Shown: piece after piece, positions 51,382-59,887 of the stretch
How the letters are laid out: the number at the start of each line of letters is the position of its first letter
How positions within the stretch are numbered: position 1 is the stretch's first letter
From: Enterocloster clostridioformis
GTDB taxonomy: Bacteria > Bacillota > Clostridia > Lachnospirales > Lachnospiraceae
Direction of reading: 5' to 3'
NCBI RefSeq assembly: GCF_020297485.1
Contig: NZ_JAIWZC010000001.1
Coordinates: 5,327,634-5,391,633 of the forward strand
Length of the DNA stretch: 64,000 nt
The notes under the pieces: generated by a model
Told to the model about the DNA's origin: nothing
The model's database searches: none
The model's input: only the letters and a program-made list of their open reading frames with translations
Translations under genes and position numbers: made by a program

Positions 51382-51652
51382 AGTAAAATCTCCTTTGAAA
51401 TGCAATAAAAACAGTAGTTACATTTCAAAAAGAGGTGGTGGACGAGTAAAAAAATAAGATATATAGTTGTTGAGTTTAGAAATCCATGATAACATAAGCA
51501 TAGCAGTTCTTAAAGTTATGAAGTTGTTTGGTGTGGTAACTTAACAATACATCATAAATTTAAAAACTGCTATTTTTTATAAAAAAAGTGGTGGTTTTAT
51601 GTACCTTGGGCTAGCCGTCGCACTAGCGACTTGGTACAATATAGACAAACCG

Positions 51653-51678
51653 TTTTTTTTTTTTTTTGGGGGGGGGGG
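51653..51678. repeat. T15-G11 homopolymer pair
   Basis: Fifteen T residues are followed directly by eleven G residues, 13 bases outside the right inverted repeat of the insertion element. The length may be miscalled in the assembly. Confidence 0.9.
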
Positions 51679-51725
51679 TGGTATATAGACAGAAAGCAAC
51701 ACAAAGGATAGGGCAGGTGTAAATT

Positions 51726-51974
51726 ATGATAAGTGAAGTATGCCATCAAAATAATATTTTAAGATTTGCTAAGATAAAAACACGGGTAGATGTGGAGAAG
51801 GTGATATATCAGCACAAAGTGGACTATATAGTAGTGCGAATGTCAAGTGAACATGAAAAGCAGGAGAGATTTGCAACTGTTTTCTGGCAGCTTTTAGGGA
51901 CAATCTGGGGGAATATGGATAAAAACTGTAAAATAGTGGAATATGATTATGAAATACATACAAAAAATCAATGA
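51726..51974 (+). CDS. Hypothetical 82-aa protein
   Basis: An open frame of 82 codons with GGGCAGGTG upstream of the ATG. The protein is hydrophilic, with no signal or membrane segment and no family that I recognise. It lies in the 1-kb accessory stretch between the insertion element and the spo0A control region. The following frame from 51971 overlaps the stop codon by ATGA but ends in low-complexity Pro/Ser sequence and is not called. It could be part of an older insertion. Confidence 0.4.
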   Translation: MISEVCHQNNILRFAKIKTRVDVEKVIYQHKVDYIVVRMSSEHEKQERFATVFWQLLGTIWGNMDKNCKIVEYDYEIHTKNQ

Positions 51975-52572
51975 TATATGAAGCGGTATTGGATGTATTT
52001 GCGTCGGCTTCTGCGAAGAAGCTGTGGATTGATATTTCATACGCTTCGGCTTGCAGATACCACCTCAAAATCAGTTTCTGCAAATTTCTTACAAAATCCG
52101 TTCCCCATCTGTCATATCTTATCAAATTCATAAATATCATCCCTGTTTTTTTTTCGGCCCTTATCTCTGCTCTCACCTCTGTCCCAACCTCCCCACCTCC
52201 GTCAACCTACCCTCTCCAACAAATTTCGACAAATCCCGTCTCGCCCCCTCCCGCGGTTTTGCCAAAGTTTTAAATATCAGGAGGAAAAACAGAGATGTTT
52301 GCGTTCTATAATCAAGCCTGTGAGAATATAATGGATTAGAACCTCAACGTGCTGAAATTACAAAAAAGGTGTCGAATTAAAGTAAAATATTGTAAAAAAA
52401 CCAATTATTTGTTACAAAAATGTTAATCGATATAATTAATAATTGCAAAATGACACCAAAAATGATACAATTTAATCTCGATGCGTGTCTAAAATTGCGA
52501 CCACGAATCGTTGCTATATGGTATGGGGACCATATATAATTAATTTCGCCAGGAGTTATATTGACGAAGGAG
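51975..52572. promoter_or_regulatory. Spo0A control region: two 0A boxes and two sigma-A-like promoters
   Basis: Two matches to the Spo0A box occur: TTCGACA at 52225-52231 (the complement of TGTCGAA) and TGTCGAA at 52370-52376. Two promoters follow: TTGTTA 52409-52414 with TATAAT 52431-52436 (16 bp), and TTGCAA 52443-52448 with TACAAT 52466-52471 (17 bp). An ATATGGT/ACCATAT inverted repeat lies near 52515-52535. Pyrimidine-rich sequence at 52140-52220 shows no gene. The 0A boxes suggest autoregulation, as known for spo0A in spore formers. The insertion element lies upstream of all these sites. Confidence 0.6.
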
Positions 52573-52626
52573 ATGGATTTGATGTTAAGATGGTCGAATA
52601 GCAGCTACCGATTGATTGGCAGGTAG
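52573..52626 (+). CDS. Possible short leader peptide upstream of spo0A
   Basis: A 17-codon frame starts at ATG 52573, with an internal ATG at 52582 that is better spaced from GAAGGAG. It ends in TAG at 52624-52626, 37 bases before the spo0A start. Conservation is unknown, so it may be chance. Confidence 0.25.
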   Translation: MDLMLRWSNSSYRLIGR

Positions 52627-52663
52627 TTCAGCACAGGCAAACAATTTTAGGAGGTAAAAGGAA

Positions 52664-53482
52664 GTGGAAAAGCTGAATGTTGCGATTGTCGATGACAATC
52701 CGCTGATTCTGAATACGCTGGATGAACTGATTAACGCAGAAGACGGATTATCTGTAATTGGAAAGGCAGACAATGGCGCTGATGCCATTAACATGATTGT
52801 TGACACCACGCCGGACATTGTACTGCTGGATTTGGTAATGCCGAAAATTGACGGTATATCCGTAGTGGAAAAAGTGAAAAGCGAGCATACTTTCCTGAAA
52901 AATCCTGCATTCATTATACTTAGTGCAGTGGGTGGAGAACAGATGACAGAAGATGCCTTTAAGGCGGGAGCTAATTACTATCTGATGAAACCCTTCGACA
53001 AGGAAATCCTGGTAAACAAGATTCGTCATATTGGAAAACTGCCCGATAAACAGCCGGCAGGAAAAGTATTAACGGCTCCTTTTGAGCCGGGGGAAGAATC
53101 CCATATCACCAGGGAGGAGTACATGAAGGAGCATCTGGAAACAGACATTACAAAGATGCTTCATGAGCTGGGCATACCGGCCCACATTAAAGGATATCAG
53201 TATCTGAGAGATGCTATCGCCATGTCGGTGGAAGACCAGGAAATGATGAGCAGCGTGACGAAAATCCTCTATCCGGCCATAGCCAAACGCAACCAGACAA
53301 CGGCCAGCCGGGTGGAACGTGCCATACGTCATGCCATCGAGGTGGCCTGGGGCAGAGGCAAGATGGAAACCATCGATGAAGTTTTCGGTTATACAATCAG
53401 TACCGGAAAGGGTAAGCCTACCAATTCTGAATTCATTGCGCTGATATCGGATAAAATACTCTTGGAATACAAAAAAATTTAA
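52664..53482 (+). CDS. spo0A: Sporulation master regulator Spo0A
   Basis: A 272-aa response regulator. The receiver domain has the acidic pair in VDDN, the phospho-acceptor Asp in [12 protein letters not shown] near 56, and Lys in YLMKPFDKE. The C-terminal sporulation DNA-binding domain has the recognition helices [24 protein letters not shown] near 207-230. The start is GTG at 52664, with TAGGAGG 9 bases upstream. It commits the cell to sporulation, activating spoIIA/E/G and repressing abrB. It stands apart from spoIVB because of the insertion element, with its own promoters intact. Confidence 0.97.
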   Translation: MEKLNVAIVDDNPLILNTLDELINAEDGLSVIGKADNGADAINMIVDTTPDIVLLDLVMPKIDGISVVEKVKSEHTFLKNPAFIILSAVGGEQMTEDAFKAGANYYLMKPFDKEILVNKIRHIGKLPDKQPAGKVLTAPFEPGEESHITREEYMKEHLETDITKMLHELGIPAHIKGYQYLRDAIAMSVEDQEMMSSVTKILYPAIAKRNQTTASRVERAIRHAIEVAWGRGKMETIDEVFGYTISTGKGKPTNSEFIALISDKILLEYKKI

Positions 53483-53579
53483 GACAAATTCATCAGAAAG
53501 AACTTCCTAATTTCGGAAAAGTAAGGTATACTATTAAGAAAGGCATATGGAACCTGTTCGTCAGGAGAGGGAGGTTTTG

Positions 53580-55025
53580 ATGAAGAAAATATTATTTGCA
53601 GCTTCAGAAGCAGTGCCGTTTATTAAAACAGGAGGACTGGCAGACGTAGTGGGCTCCCTGCCAAAATGCTTTGATAAAGAGTATTTTGATGTCAGGGTCA
53701 TCATTCCCAAGTACCTTTGCATCAAACAGGAGTGGCGTGACAAGATGGAATATGTAAACCACTTCTATATGGATTATCTGGGACAGAGCCGCTATGTGGG
53801 CATCCTGCAGTACGTACACGAGGGTATAACCTTTTACTTTATTGATAATGAGAGTTATTTTAACGGGGCAAAGCCATACGGGGATTGGTATTGGGATTTG
53901 GAGAAGTTCTGCTTCTTCTGCCGGGCAGCCTTATCAGCTCTGCCTGTGATTGGATTCCGGCCCGATGTGGTGCACTGTCATGACTGGCAGACAGGACTGA
54001 TTCCTGTTCTTCTCAAGGATAAGTTCCACGAGGGAGAATTTTTCTGCAATATGAAGTCTGTAATCACCATCCACAACCTGAAGTTCCAGGGTGTGTGGGA
54101 TGTGAAAACCATCAAGCGCTTTACAGAACTGCCGGATTATTATTTCGCGCCGGATAAGCTTGAAGCCTACAAGGACGGAAACCTGTTAAAAGGCGGTATC
54201 GTATATGCAGATGCCATCACCACGGTCAGCAACACTTATGCAGAAGAGATTAAGCTGCCATTCTACGGCGAGGGACTGGACGGCCTTATGCGTTCCAGGG
54301 CCGGAAGCCTCAGGGGAATTGTAAACGGCATTGACTACGATGAGTTTAATCCGGAGACAGATACGTATATTGCCCAGACCTATAATGCTAAGAATTTCCG
54401 CAAGGAAAAGGTAAAGGACAAGAAGGCGCTTCAGCAGGAGTTAGGCCTTCCGGTGGATGAGAAGACGTTTATGGTCGGCATCGTCTCCCGTCTTACGGAC
54501 CAGAAGGGCTTTGACCTGATTCAGTGCGTCATGGATGAGCTGTGCAACGATGATTTGCAGCTGGTGGTACTGGGAACAGGTGAGGAGCGCTATGAGAACA
54601 TGTTCCGCCACTATGACTGGAAGTATCATGACCGGGTATCGGCCCAGATCTACTACTCAGAGGCCATGTCCCATAAGATTTACGCAGCAAGCGACGCATT
54701 CCTTATGCCTTCCCTGTTTGAGCCATGCGGCTTGAGCCAGCTGATGGCTCTGCGTTACGGCACGGTTCCCATTGTCAGGGAGACAGGCGGTCTTAAGGAT
54801 ACAGTGGAGCCTTATAATGAATACGAGAGCACGGGCACAGGATTCTCCTTTGCCAATTACAATGCTCATGAGATGCTGGGAAGCGTGCGCTATGCCAAGT
54901 ATGTCTACAGCAGCAAACGCCGGGAGTGGAATAAGATTATCGACAGGGCTATGGCCAAGGATTATTCCTGGTGGACCTCTGCCGCCAAGTACCAGGAACT
55001 TTATGACTGGCTGATTGGATATTGA
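53580..55025 (+). CDS. glgA: Glycogen synthase (ADP-glucose type)
   Basis: A 481-aa GT5 glycosyltransferase. The substrate-binding motif KTGGLADVVGSLP is near residue 15. DVVHCHDWQTGLIP (near 125) and the C-terminal SLFEPCGLSQLMALRYGTVPIVRETGGL (broken near 378-405) form the rest of the active site. It adds ADP-glucose to glycogen. No other glg gene is adjacent. The ATG at 53580 is chosen, behind GAGAGGGAGG. Glycogen-like granulose accumulation before sporulation is common in clostridia, which may explain its place after spo0A (inference). Confidence 0.96.
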   Translation: MKKILFAASEAVPFIKTGGLADVVGSLPKCFDKEYFDVRVIIPKYLCIKQEWRDKMEYVNHFYMDYLGQSRYVGILQYVHEGITFYFIDNESYFNGAKPYGDWYWDLEKFCFFCRAALSALPVIGFRPDVVHCHDWQTGLIPVLLKDKFHEGEFFCNMKSVITIHNLKFQGVWDVKTIKRFTELPDYYFAPDKLEAYKDGNLLKGGIVYADAITTVSNTYAEEIKLPFYGEGLDGLMRSRAGSLRGIVNGIDYDEFNPETDTYIAQTYNAKNFRKEKVKDKKALQQELGLPVDEKTFMVGIVSRLTDQKGFDLIQCVMDELCNDDLQLVVLGTGEERYENMFRHYDWKYHDRVSAQIYYSEAMSHKIYAASDAFLMPSLFEPCGLSQLMALRYGTVPIVRETGGLKDTVEPYNEYESTGTGFSFANYNAHEMLGSVRYAKYVYSSKRREWNKIIDRAMAKDYSWWTSAAKYQELYDWLIGY

Positions 55026-55083
55026 CAACAGACCTGTAATGTCGGATAATATGCTGATGAATTAAGAAAGGTGTGATGCCCAT

Positions 55084-55596
55084 ATGGAGCCGTCAGTGGT
55101 TTCAGAGATAACAGAAGACGAGGAATACATGGAGTGCGTAAGAGACATACTGTGCCATCCTGTATTCCAGTCCATGGACCAGTACATACAGCACGGGACT
55201 ACCACATGCAAGACCCACTGTATGCAGGTTTCATACCTTGGATATAAGCTGTGCAAACAGCTGGGAGGAAACTGGAGAAGCGCTGCTCGGGCAGGGCTTC
55301 TCCATGATTTGTTTTTATACGATTGGCATACCCATGCTAAGGAGACGGGCCAGTATTTTCATGGATTTACCCACCCGAAAGCAGCCCTGGCGAATGCAGA
55401 CCGGTATTTCCGGCTGACCGGGGAGGAACGGATGATAATCCTGAGGCATATGTGGCCCCTGACCCTTGTCCCTCCCGCATCCAAGGCAGGATATGCAGTT
55501 ACTTGCGCGGATAAATATTGCAGTACAGTGGAAGCCACGGCCCGGTTTAAGCACTGGATTCGGATGTGCCTGTTTGCGCAGCCGGCCAGACGGTAA
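55084..55596 (+). CDS. HD domain protein
   Basis: A 170-aa HD-fold hydrolase. Metal ligands are visible as HCMQVSYLGYKL near 42, HDLFLYDWH near 79 (the HD pair), and HMWPL near 124 followed by CADKYCST near 145 (the final Asp). The substrate is unknown. Relatives act on nucleotides or phosphate esters. The start at 55084 is 58 bases after glgA. Confidence 0.85.
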   Translation: MEPSVVSEITEDEEYMECVRDILCHPVFQSMDQYIQHGTTTCKTHCMQVSYLGYKLCKQLGGNWRSAARAGLLHDLFLYDWHTHAKETGQYFHGFTHPKAALANADRYFRLTGEERMIILRHMWPLTLVPPASKAGYAVTCADKYCSTVEATARFKHWIRMCLFAQPARR

Positions 55597-55656
55597 TCAT
55601 ACGTTTTGCTAAAACCGTCCCGGAGCCCGTTTGAAAGGGGAAAGAATAATCCGATT

Positions 55657-56115
55657 ATGAATGTATGGACACAGATGCTTGGCAATCAGCTTCTTATGAG
55701 TGCCGTTACAGGATGGGTGGTTGCCCAGTTCTTAAAGACACTGATTGACTTTGCTTTGAATAAGAATTTTAACGCGGAGCGCCTGGTGGGGTCAGGCGGC
55801 ATGCCCAGTTCCCACTCTGCCACGGTCTGCGGCCTGACCACAGCGGCCCTGCTTAAATACGGGGCCGGCTCCTTTGAATTTGCCGTGTCCTTCGTGCTCT
55901 CCATGATTGTCATGTATGATGCCATCGGAGTGAGGCGTGAGACCGGAAAACAGGCCAAGCTGCTGAATTCCATCCTTTCAGAGAATCCCCTTAAGCTCAA
56001 TGCGGAAGTGCTTCAGGAGAAGCTTAAGGAGTACGTGGGACACACGCCTTTGCAGGTTCTGGCAGGGGCTATATTGGGAATCGGGCTGGCTCTGGCCCTG
56101 AATTCCTGCTATTAA
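55657..56115 (+). CDS. Divergent PAP2 family membrane protein
   Basis: A 152-aa membrane protein with about four helices. The PAP2-type active-site-like segment GGMPSSHSATVCGLT near 49 and YDAIGVRRETGKQAKLLN near 90 fit DUF212/PF02681. The substrate is not established. I use the ATG at 55657. A longer frame from 55606 exists, and the ribosome-like GAAAGGGG is 16 bases upstream, so the start is uncertain. Confidence 0.85.
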   Translation: MNVWTQMLGNQLLMSAVTGWVVAQFLKTLIDFALNKNFNAERLVGSGGMPSSHSATVCGLTTAALLKYGAGSFEFAVSFVLSMIVMYDAIGVRRETGKQAKLLNSILSENPLKLNAEVLQEKLKEYVGHTPLQVLAGAILGIGLALALNSCY

Positions 56116-56159
56116 CACGGCGGGGGGTATCATGTTAGACAGGAAGGACAGAAGATACC

Positions 56160-56714
56160 ATGAATGTTTATGATTTCATCAACTGGTTTTTTATGTATAG
56201 TTTTCTTGGTTACCTGCTGGAATGTATTGTGCTGAGTGCAGAATATAAGCGGCCTGTAGTGGACCGTGGCTTTGGCCATGGCCCCTTTTGCGTCATATAT
56301 GGGTTCGGCGCCCTGGGCGCCTGCATGCTGCTGCGGCCCGTTTCGGGCAGCCCCATGGAGCTCTACACGGCGTCCATGGCCATGGCTACTACCATGGAAC
56401 TGGTCACAGCCAATATTATGGTCCGGCTGTTCGGTTCCTTCTGGTGGGACTACAGCCGCAAACCCTTTAATTACAAAGGAATGATCTGTCTGGAAAGCAG
56501 CCTCGGGTGGGGACTTTTGGGTCTGTTTTTCTTTTATTTTCTGGATATAAGGGTTCGTGCTGCCGTGTTCAGCCTGCCCGGCCATGTAGGGCCCGTTTTG
56601 GCGGTAGGACTTACCATGTTCTATCTGGTGGATTTCATCCGCTGTTTTCGCCTGCGCCTGGGCGGTATGGAAGATGAAGATGCGCCGGCAGTGGGCCGGC
56701 TGAAGATATATTAA
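56160..56714 (+). CDS. Putative ABC transporter-associated membrane protein (CmpB, PF06541)
   Basis: A 184-aa protein with about five membrane helices. The N-terminus YDFINWFFMYSFLGYLLE and the patches GPFCVIYGFGAL and FGSFWWDYSRKPFNYKGMIC are the signature of PF06541. The name in databases suggests an ABC transporter, but the function is unproven. GGAAGGAC stands upstream of the ATG. Confidence 0.85.
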   Translation: MNVYDFINWFFMYSFLGYLLECIVLSAEYKRPVVDRGFGHGPFCVIYGFGALGACMLLRPVSGSPMELYTASMAMATTMELVTANIMVRLFGSFWWDYSRKPFNYKGMICLESSLGWGLLGLFFFYFLDIRVRAAVFSLPGHVGPVLAVGLTMFYLVDFIRCFRLRLGGMEDEDAPAVGRLKIY

Positions 56715-56824
56715 TTGGATGAAAGGCTGCTGCAGGTGGCTGTTACCATTGGTCTACATGCAGCAGTCTTTTCGTCGTTTTGAGCCGCCCCTGTTTTACG
56801 GCGGGTTGAATAAAGGAGAAAGAC

Positions 56825-57439
56825 ATGGATATGAGACATACTTGGGGAGGATATCAGGTCGTGCTGGCCTCGGCATCCCCCAGACGGAAGGAACTGCTGG
56901 CACAGATTGGCCTGGAGCCTGAAATCAGGCCCAGCCGGATGGAGGAGGAAACCAGGGAGAAGAAGCCGGATATGGTGGTCATGGAGCTGTCCAGACAGAA
57001 GGCGGAGGACGTTGCGTCGGGATGTCCCGTGGGCACCATGGTGATCGGGGCTGATACAGTGGTTTCCGTGGGAAATGAGATACTGGGAAAGCCGGGAACT
57101 CCCATGAGGGCTTATGAGATGCTGGAGAAGATTCAGGGCAGGACCCATCAGGTATACACCGGTGTGACGGTGTTGCTGTGCCAGGGGAAGGACAGGTGCC
57201 ATGGGATTACATTTGCGGAGCGCACGGATGTCCATGTATACCCTATGACCTGTGGGGAAATGAAGGAGTATGCCCAGTGCGGTGAGCCCCTGGATAAGGC
57301 GGGGGCCTACGGAATTCAGGGCAGGTTTGCCGCCTATATAAAAGGAATTGACGGGGACTACGCCAACGTGGTGGGACTGCCCGTGGGACGTCTCTATCAG
57401 GAGATAAAAAGACTTTTGGAGGACAGGGAAGATGATTAA
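56825..57439 (+). CDS. maf: Maf family nucleotide pyrophosphatase
   Basis: A 204-aa protein. The start of the domain is VVLASASPRRKELLAQIG (residues 13-30). The catalytic region GADTVVSVGNEILGKP follows near 76, with KAGAYGIQGRFAAYI near 158. Maf proteins hydrolyse non-canonical nucleotides such as dTTP/UTP analogues and affect septum formation. AAAGGAG precedes the ATG. It overlaps the following phosphatase by 8 bases. Confidence 0.95.
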   Translation: MDMRHTWGGYQVVLASASPRRKELLAQIGLEPEIRPSRMEEETREKKPDMVVMELSRQKAEDVASGCPVGTMVIGADTVVSVGNEILGKPGTPMRAYEMLEKIQGRTHQVYTGVTVLLCQGKDRCHGITFAERTDVHVYPMTCGEMKEYAQCGEPLDKAGAYGIQGRFAAYIKGIDGDYANVVGLPVGRLYQEIKRLLEDREDD

Positions 57440-58217
57440 GCTGATTGTATCGGATGTGGATGGAACCCTTGTACCGGACGGATCCCCGGATTTGGATCCG
57501 GAGGTATTTGACATTATTCTCAGGCTTCGTGAAAAGGGAATGCAGTTTGTGGTTGCCAGCGGACGCCCCTGGGCCAGTGTGGAAAGCGCGTTTGAGCCGG
57601 TAAAGAAGAAGATATTCTATGTTGCCAACAATGGGGCGTACGTGGGCTGCCACGGCAGATGCCTGTATGCCTACACCATGGACCGCCAGCTGGCCCACCG
57701 TATCATCCGGAAGGTACGTATGCATCCGGAGCTGGAGATGGTTTATGCCGGTGTGAACGGGGATTATCTGGATTCTAAGAACGATGCCCTGTACGACTGG
57801 CTGACCAATGGCTATAAGTTTAATGTTATCCGGGTAAGGGACGTGCTGGAGCTGGAGGAGCCATGTGTGAAGATTTCCATTTATAAGAAGGAGGGAATCG
57901 AGGCAGCCACCAGGGACATATATGAGGAGTTTAGGGACCAGGCCAAGATGGCCTGCGCCGGTGACATGTGGATGGACTGTATGGCCAGGGATGTGAACAA
58001 GGGCAGGGCCGTGCGCACCATACAGGAGAGCCTGGGCATTAAGGTGGAGGAGACCATGGCCTTCGGGGACCAGCTCAACGATATAGAGATGCTGAACCAG
58101 GCCTATTACAGCTTTGCGGTTGCCAATGCCAGGGAAGAGGTCCGCAGGGCAGCCAGATTCCAGGCGGACAGCAATGTGCGGGGCGGAGTCCTCAAGATAC
58201 TGAAAGGGCTGCTGTGA
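57432..58217 (+). CDS. Cof-type HAD-superfamily phosphatase
   Basis: A 261-aa hydrolase. Motif I is DVDGTLVPDG (catalytic Asp at 8/10). Motif II lies in VVASGRPW near 41. The C-terminal motif III/IV is AFGDQLNDIEML near 220. The cap insertion identifies the Cof (class IIB) subgroup, which dephosphorylates sugar phosphates and related molecules. The gene overlaps maf and is 13 bases before the lipoprotein gene. Confidence 0.95.
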   Translation: MIKLIVSDVDGTLVPDGSPDLDPEVFDIILRLREKGMQFVVASGRPWASVESAFEPVKKKIFYVANNGAYVGCHGRCLYAYTMDRQLAHRIIRKVRMHPELEMVYAGVNGDYLDSKNDALYDWLTNGYKFNVIRVRDVLELEEPCVKISIYKKEGIEAATRDIYEEFRDQAKMACAGDMWMDCMARDVNKGRAVRTIQESLGIKVEETMAFGDQLNDIEMLNQAYYSFAVANAREEVRRAARFQADSNVRGGVLKILKGLL

Positions 58218-58230
58218 GAGGAGCGTGACA

Positions 58231-59235
58231 GTGGACAGAAGCAGGATATACAAGGGACGGGGGAAGAGATGGAAAAGGACCTTGACACTGTGCCTGGCAG
58301 CGGTCCTGGCACTGACTGTTTTTACCGGGTGTTCCAGGAAGACAGCTGCAGCAACCGGCTCCAGAACCGTGGATAAGGAGTACACCAGGGGGCAGATGAT
58401 GGTTATTGCCATCACAGAGCGCAACCGGTACCAGAACATATATACCAGCGAACTGTGGTCTGTGAAGGCGGACGAGAGCGGCAATACATTTGAGGATAAG
58501 CTGATGGGCCAGGTGGAGCAGTTCCTGATTGAGCTGGCAACCACCAATCTGATGGCGGATGAACAGGGAATTGAACTTACAAGCCAGGAAAGGGATGCCC
58601 TTAAGTCCCTTGCCCAGGAATATTACAGAAATTTATCGGAGCAGGATCGCAGGTTTATGGATGTATCCCAGGACGAGGTGTATGACCTGTACTGCGAATA
58701 CTACCGCGCGGATAAGCTGGTGGCGGAGCTGACAAAAAACGAGAACCTGGAGGTCAGTGACGCGGAGGCAAAGGTAATAGGCATCCAGCAGATTGAACTG
58801 GATTCCAGGGAGGAAGCAGAGAACGTGCTGGCCCTTACCCAGGCAGAAAAAGCGGATTTTGGAGCCATTGCCGCAAAATATTCAAAGAACAGCCGGACAG
58901 ACAGGACACTGGAATGGCAGAAGGACATGGATGGCCTTGACAGTGCTGCATTTGAGCTGGAGCAGGACCAGGTCAGCGGGATACTGGAGCAGGGCGGAAG
59001 ATATTATATCCAGAAGTGTGTCAATGCCTATGACCAGGAGGCCACGGCTGCCAGAAAGAGCAGGCTGGCCCAGGAGAAGAAGACAAAGGCGTTCCTGGGA
59101 ATCTATGAGCCCTACGTAAAGGAACACACGGTGAAGCTTAAGAAGCTGCCCGGTGACGTGGTGGAGTTCTCCGGCGGTGAGGGCTGCACGGCGGACAACT
59201 TTTTCCAGCTGTATCACGGATATTTCAGCAAATAG
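58231..59235 (+). CDS. PpiC/SurA-like peptidylprolyl isomerase lipoprotein
   Basis: A 334-aa exported protein. The signal peptide ends in the lipobox VFTGC (Cys near 30). A SurA-like N-terminal helical part follows, then a parvulin-like region (IQQIELDSREEAENVLALTQ, near 190-210, through VSGILEQGGRYYIQKC). The active-site His pair of canonical parvulins is not obvious, so it may be a chaperone without isomerase activity. The start is GTG at 58231, 7 bases behind AGGAG. The GTG at 58225 is too close to the site. The terminator at 59278 follows. Confidence 0.82.
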   Translation: MDRSRIYKGRGKRWKRTLTLCLAAVLALTVFTGCSRKTAAATGSRTVDKEYTRGQMMVIAITERNRYQNIYTSELWSVKADESGNTFEDKLMGQVEQFLIELATTNLMADEQGIELTSQERDALKSLAQEYYRNLSEQDRRFMDVSQDEVYDLYCEYYRADKLVAELTKNENLEVSDAEAKVIGIQQIELDSREEAENVLALTQAEKADFGAIAAKYSKNSRTDRTLEWQKDMDGLDSAAFELEQDQVSGILEQGGRYYIQKCVNAYDQEATAARKSRLAQEKKTKAFLGIYEPYVKEHTVKLKKLPGDVVEFSGGEGCTADNFFQLYHGYFSK

Positions 59236-59277
59236 TGTTCACGGAACTACCCATATGAATATTTCTTTTGACTCAGG

Positions 59278-59325
59278 GTGCTGCAACAGCAATTGAAGGA
59301 TTTCGATGGCTTTGCAGCACTTTTT
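59278..59325 (+). terminator. Intrinsic terminator after the PpiC-like gene
   Basis: A stem GTGCTGCAA / TTGCAGCAC with a loop of about 25 bases is followed by five T residues. Confidence 0.85.
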
Positions 59326-59388
59326 ACGGGATTTGCATTTTTACAGATATAATTTAGGAAAGCATGGGTTTATGGTGTACGGGATAAA

Positions 59389-59417
59389 TTGACGGAATAT
59401 GTAATTTGATGTAATAT
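59389..59417 (+). promoter_or_regulatory. Promoter of grdX
   Basis: TTGACG (59389-59394), a 17-bp spacer and TAATAT (59412-59417), 53 bases before the grdX start. Confidence 0.75.
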
Positions 59418-59470
59418 ATTAAAGAGATGTTAAGGAAGACAGCAAATAATAATAACCAGGAGGGGATACA

Positions 59471-59857
59471 ATGTTTGATTTAGGTAAATGTATTCTGGTC
59501 ACCAATAATGACCGGGCAGCAGAAAAATGGGGAGACAAGGTAGACCAGGTTGTTCCGGTGGAGACCTACGAGGAGGTACTGTTAAAGACCAGGGATTTGA
59601 TTCATACAAACCACAAGCTTCTGACCCACCCCCAGGCCTCCAGTTTAAAGCCCAATCAGACGCCCTACAGGACCATCCTTTTATACAGTGAAACCGGAAA
59701 GAGTGACGCGGGGGATATCCGTCTGATTGAGGAAGCCATAGAGGCGTTCAATAAGTGGACCGCCATTAAGAAGGTGCCTAAGTATGATGAGAAGATTGCC
59801 TACGATTACAAGACCATTGATTTGTCAATGATAGAGAATGTAATCCCTAAATTATAG
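59471..59857 (+). CDS. grdX: GrdX protein
   Basis: A 128-aa protein of the GrdX family, found almost only next to glycine, sarcosine and betaine reductase genes. The family N-terminus ILVTNNDRAAEKW and the C-terminal half (ILLYSETGKSDAGDIRLIEEAI) are clear. Its biochemical role is not settled. It heads a short operon with the TetR gene. AGGAGG precedes the ATG. Confidence 0.9.
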   Translation: MFDLGKCILVTNNDRAAEKWGDKVDQVVPVETYEEVLLKTRDLIHTNHKLLTHPQASSLKPNQTPYRTILLYSETGKSDAGDIRLIEEAIEAFNKWTAIKKVPKYDEKIAYDYKTIDLSMIENVIPKL

Positions 59858-59887
59858 GGATAATAAGGAACCGAATGTGAGGAAGTC

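Larger units (their letters stand above)
49174..51640 (-). mobile_element. Two-gene insertion element (HUH transposase plus tyrosine recombinase)
   Basis: The two minus-strand genes are bracketed by a perfect 15-bp inverted repeat: ATTGTACCAAGTCGC at 49174-49188 and its complement at 51626-51640. Next to the right copy, 51601-51637 folds into a hairpin (GTACC...GGTAC with inner GCTAG/CTAGC). A second inverted pair, TAGCAGTTCTTAAA (51501-51514) with TTTAAAAACTGCTA (51559-51572), lies upstream of the recombinase gene. No flanking target duplication is seen, which fits an IS91-type rolling-circle mechanism. Boundaries are proposed from the repeats only. Confidence 0.7.

Noticed and set aside
51769..52176. 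Minus-strand frame of 135 aa before spo0A
   Set aside because: No ribosome site and no family recognised. It lies in accessory DNA beside the insertion element and may be part of an old element, but this cannot be supported.
51971..52273. Plus-strand frame of 100 aa overlapping the stop of the 82-aa hypothetical gene
   Set aside because: It ends in Pro/Ser low-complexity sequence that runs into the spo0A control region. No family or ribosome site was recognised.
57243..58547. Long minus-strand frame (434 aa) opposite the Cof phosphatase and PpiC-like genes
   Set aside because: It is the antisense shadow of well-supported plus-strand genes and has no recognisable domain.
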